Shown here: piece by piece, positions 6,269 to 7,251 of the stretch
Position numbering within the stretch: position 1 is the stretch's first letter
Layout of the letters: every line of letters begins with the position of its first letter
Assembly (NCBI GenBank): GCA_031273485.1
Contig: JAISRS010000468.1
Span: 1-7,251 of the forward strand
DNA length: 7,251 bases
Reading direction: 5' to 3'
DNA from: Prevotellaceae bacterium
GTDB taxonomy: Bacteria; Bacteroidota; Bacteroidia; Bacteroidales; UBA932
Notes under the pieces: generated by a model
Database searches by the model: none
Seen by the model: only the letters and a program-made list of their open reading frames with translations
Told to the model about the DNA's origin: nothing
Made by a program: the position numbers and the translations under genes

Positions 6269-6323
6269 CGCCGTAATATTTATTTAAAAGAAACTTCTAA
6301 AAATAATTTAAAAATAATTTGTT

Positions 6324-6551
6324 ATGGCTAATCCGATTAAAGAAACGCCGGTACTGTACGGCGAAGATGCGCGGCGGTTTGCAGCGCGTATTGCAAATCC
6401 GAAGATGATTTCAAAGGAAAAAATGGAAGAAATGGAACGGGACTACGAATCTTTCCTGCAAGCACTGGAAAGGGGACGTGCACGAAAAGCAGCAAAGAAA
6501 AGGGAACCGTCAACGCTGACAATTCCCTTTGTTAGTACAAGTTATTATTAA
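6324..6551 (+). CDS. Small hypothetical protein (75 residues), possibly an orphan antitoxin-like protein
   Basis: I do not recognise a named family. The product starts MANPIKETPVLYGEDARRFAARIANP and continues with a highly charged helix-prone segment (about 29-62, EKMEEMERDYESFLQALERGRARKAAKKRE), then a non-helical hydrophobic tail ending in TSYY. There is no signal peptide, membrane segment or cysteine. The ETPVLxGEDARRF opening resembles short Bacteroidota proteins with TPVLKGKDAKRF-like starts that, as I recall, often sit before a toxin-like or acetyltransferase gene; no such partner follows here. Coding support: clear ATG, an A/T-only upstream region as in the neighbouring genes, GC content well above the flanks, and a plausible promoter. 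It lies alone on the plus strand and converges on the bL38 gene with a 21-base gap. An opposite-strand frame (6337-6522) is judged a shadow. Confidence 0.75.
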   Translation: MANPIKETPVLYGEDARRFAARIANPKMISKEKMEEMERDYESFLQALERGRARKAAKKREPSTLTIPFVSTSYY

Positions 6552-6572
6552 AAATTAAAAAGTATTACTTAA

Positions 6573-6728
6573 TTACTTTCTTGTAAAAAATCCTTTTACA
6601 TCTTCATTTAAGACTACATCTTCTTTAAATGTGTAGGCTCCTGTTTTTTCCGAGCGAACCATTTTCACGCAGCGGGTCATTGTTTTTCCGGCGCCTGATT
6701 TTACTTTACCGACTACTTTTTTTGCCAT
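6573..6728 (-). CDS. DUF4295 family ribosomal protein (bL38)
   Basis: This 51-residue basic protein begins MAKKVVGKVKSGAGKTMTRC and ends EDVVLNEDVKGFFTRK, matching the DUF4295 family that follows rpmG in Bacteroidota. As I recall, a cryo-EM structure of the Flavobacterium johnsoniae ribosome showed this family to be a phylum-specific large-subunit protein, named bL38. About a quarter of residues are Lys or Arg, fitting rRNA binding. It starts 10 bases after the rpmG stop and is the third gene of the rpmB-rpmG operon. The start is set by the AAAAA-ATG context and by the conserved MAKKVV opening. The next gene in this direction is not the commonly linked ftsY but a convergent plus-strand gene. 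Confidence 0.92.
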   Translation of the reverse strand: MAKKVVGKVKSGAGKTMTRCVKMVRSEKTGAYTFKEDVVLNEDVKGFFTRK

Positions 6729-6738
6729 TTTTTAAAAT

Positions 6739-6921
6739 TTATTTAATTTCACGATGAACAGTAACCTTTCTAAGGTATGGATTGTATTTTTTACGTTCCA
6801 ATCTGTCGGGGGTATTTTTTTTATTTTTCGTTGTTATATACCTCGACATTCCCGGAACTCCACTTGTTTTTTGTTCCATACACTCAAGAATTACTTGAAC
6901 TCTACTTTTATTTTTCGCCAT
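6739..6921 (-). CDS. rpmG: 50S ribosomal protein bL33
   Basis: bL33 is a small protein of the large ribosomal subunit near the E site. The 60-residue product reads RVQVILECMEQKTSGVPGMSRYITTKNKKNTPDRLERKKYNPYLRKVTVHREIK after MAKNKS, a close fit to Bacteroidota bL33. Only one cysteine is present, so this is the zinc-independent (C-minus) form, lacking the two CxxC pairs of the zinc ribbon type. It lies 13 bases after rpmB and 10 before the bL38 gene, so it is co-transcribed with both. The ATG is preceded by an A/T-rich stretch without a Shine-Dalgarno motif. Confidence 0.98.
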   Translation of the reverse strand: MAKNKSRVQVILECMEQKTSGVPGMSRYITTKNKKNTPDRLERKKYNPYLRKVTVHREIK

Positions 6922-6934
6922 TGTAATTTATATT

Positions 6935-7177
6935 TTAATAGTTTGTTATATAACCATTAACAATTGCATTTTTCAACGCGCTTTTCAGTCCTACTTTATT
7001 AATAGTTCGTATTCCCGCTGTTGAAACTTTCAATGTTATGAATCTTTTTTCATCCTCAAGCCAAAACCGTTTAGTTTTCAGGTTGGGACTAAATTCTCTT
7101 TTTGTCCTTCTTTTGGAGTGGGAAACGTTGTTCCCTACCATTACTTTTTTTCCTGTTATCTGACAAATCCTTGACAT
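6935..7177 (-). CDS. rpmB: 50S ribosomal protein bL28
   Basis: bL28 is a large-subunit protein needed for subunit assembly. The 80-residue product shows the family opening MSRICQITGKKVMVGNNVSHSKRRTKREFSPNL, the middle KRFWLEDEKRFITLKVSTAGIRTINKVGL, and a short C-terminus. Length is typical. It has a single cysteine, so no zinc-binding set. It is the first gene of rpmB-rpmG-bL38 and lies about 26 bases downstream of a good -7 box. The leader is short and A/T-rich with no Shine-Dalgarno motif, which fits Bacteroidota initiation. Confidence 0.98.
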   Translation of the reverse strand: MSRICQITGKKVMVGNNVSHSKRRTKREFSPNLKTKRFWLEDEKRFITLKVSTAGIRTINKVGLKSALKNAIVNGYITNY

Positions 7178-7203
7178 AATGTTCTTTTTAATATTTTTAT
7201 TTT

Positions 7204-7232
7204 CAAATCTATTCCCAAAATAGGTAATTCAA
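7204..7232 (-). promoter_or_regulatory. Promoter of the rpmB-rpmG-bL38 operon
   Basis: On the minus strand TTG (7232-7230, within TTTTG) is followed by 18 bases and then TAGATTTG (7211-7204). This is a full match to the Bacteroidota primary sigma consensus TTG-N17-21-TAnnTTTG. Transcription would start near 7198, giving a leader of about 20 bases before the rpmB ATG at 7177. A second, weaker -7-like string GACATTTG (7249-7242) lies upstream, but its -33 region falls outside the window. Confidence 0.75.
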
Positions 7233-7251
7233 AATTCGGCGCAAATGTCGG

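Larger units (their letters stand above)
5448..6323. other. Repeat-rich intergenic region between divergent genes
   Basis: This 876-base stretch carries no gene that can be supported: the longest ATG-led frames noticed are 26 codons (5770-5850 plus strand) and shorter, without recognisable products. From left to right it holds the rimP leader hairpin and promoter, an A/T inverted repeat (5567-5593), a GAATTAT tandem repeat (5621-5656), ATTCGTG-type dispersed repeat fragments (5664-5747), an unassigned stretch (5750-5860), a two-sided array of degenerate ~42-base repeats (5865-6176), and the weak promoter of the plus-strand small gene. No tRNA or rRNA is visible. Confidence 0.8.

Noticed and set aside
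6337..6522. Minus-strand frame of 61 codons opposite the small plus-strand gene
   Set aside because: It lies fully inside the better-supported plus-strand frame, has a leucine/proline-rich composition typical of a shadow, and has no promoter or family resemblance.
6754..6960. Plus-strand frame opposite rpmG
   Set aside because: It is the shadow of a clear bL33 gene.

Overview
The window looks like a piece of a Bacteroidota chromosome, most likely Bacteroidales or a close relative. The DNA is AT-rich. Start codons are preceded by A/T-rich stretches with no Shine-Dalgarno motif. Promoter-like sites fit the Bacteroidota pattern TTG-N17-21-TAnnTTTG. The protein set also fits: bL28, a cysteine-poor bL33, and the phylum-restricted DUF4295 ribosomal protein (bL38) in the order rpmB-rpmG-DUF4295. 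The order/family assignment is inference from protein resemblance. No search could be run.

Region by region: (1) Positions 1-5447 on the minus strand hold, in transcription order, rimP, nusA, infB and the 5' part of rfbC, which runs off the left edge. The first three form the classic transcription/translation operon: 30S maturation, transcription elongation and pausing, and initiator tRNA delivery. The rfbC gene (dTDP-4-dehydrorhamnose 3,5-epimerase) follows infB after only 5 bases and is an unrelated cell-surface sugar gene. The infB gene contains a 387-bp in-frame tandem repeat encoding a charged 129-residue linker. (2) Positions 5448-6323 are an 876-base intergenic region between divergent genes. 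It holds the likely rimP promoter, a very stable GC-rich hairpin at the 5' end of the predicted rimP leader, an A/T-rich inverted repeat, a GAATTAT microsatellite, fragments of an ATTCGTG-type dispersed repeat, and a two-sided array of degenerate ~42-base repeats pointing in opposite directions. (3) Positions 6324-6551 on the plus strand encode a 75-residue protein of unknown function, possibly an orphan antitoxin-like protein. (4) Positions 6573-7177 on the minus strand hold rpmB, rpmG and the bL38/DUF4295 gene, behind a good consensus promoter at 7204-7232. This operon converges with the small plus-strand gene across a 21-base gap. The ftsY gene that often follows it in Bacteroidota is not here.

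Taken together this is mostly core information-processing DNA. The least explained part is the repeat-laden spacer at 5448-6323. No complete new multi-gene system is visible. The best candidates for something undescribed are the 42-base two-sided repeat array, the expanded IF-2 repeat, and the leader hairpin of the rimP-nusA-infB operon.
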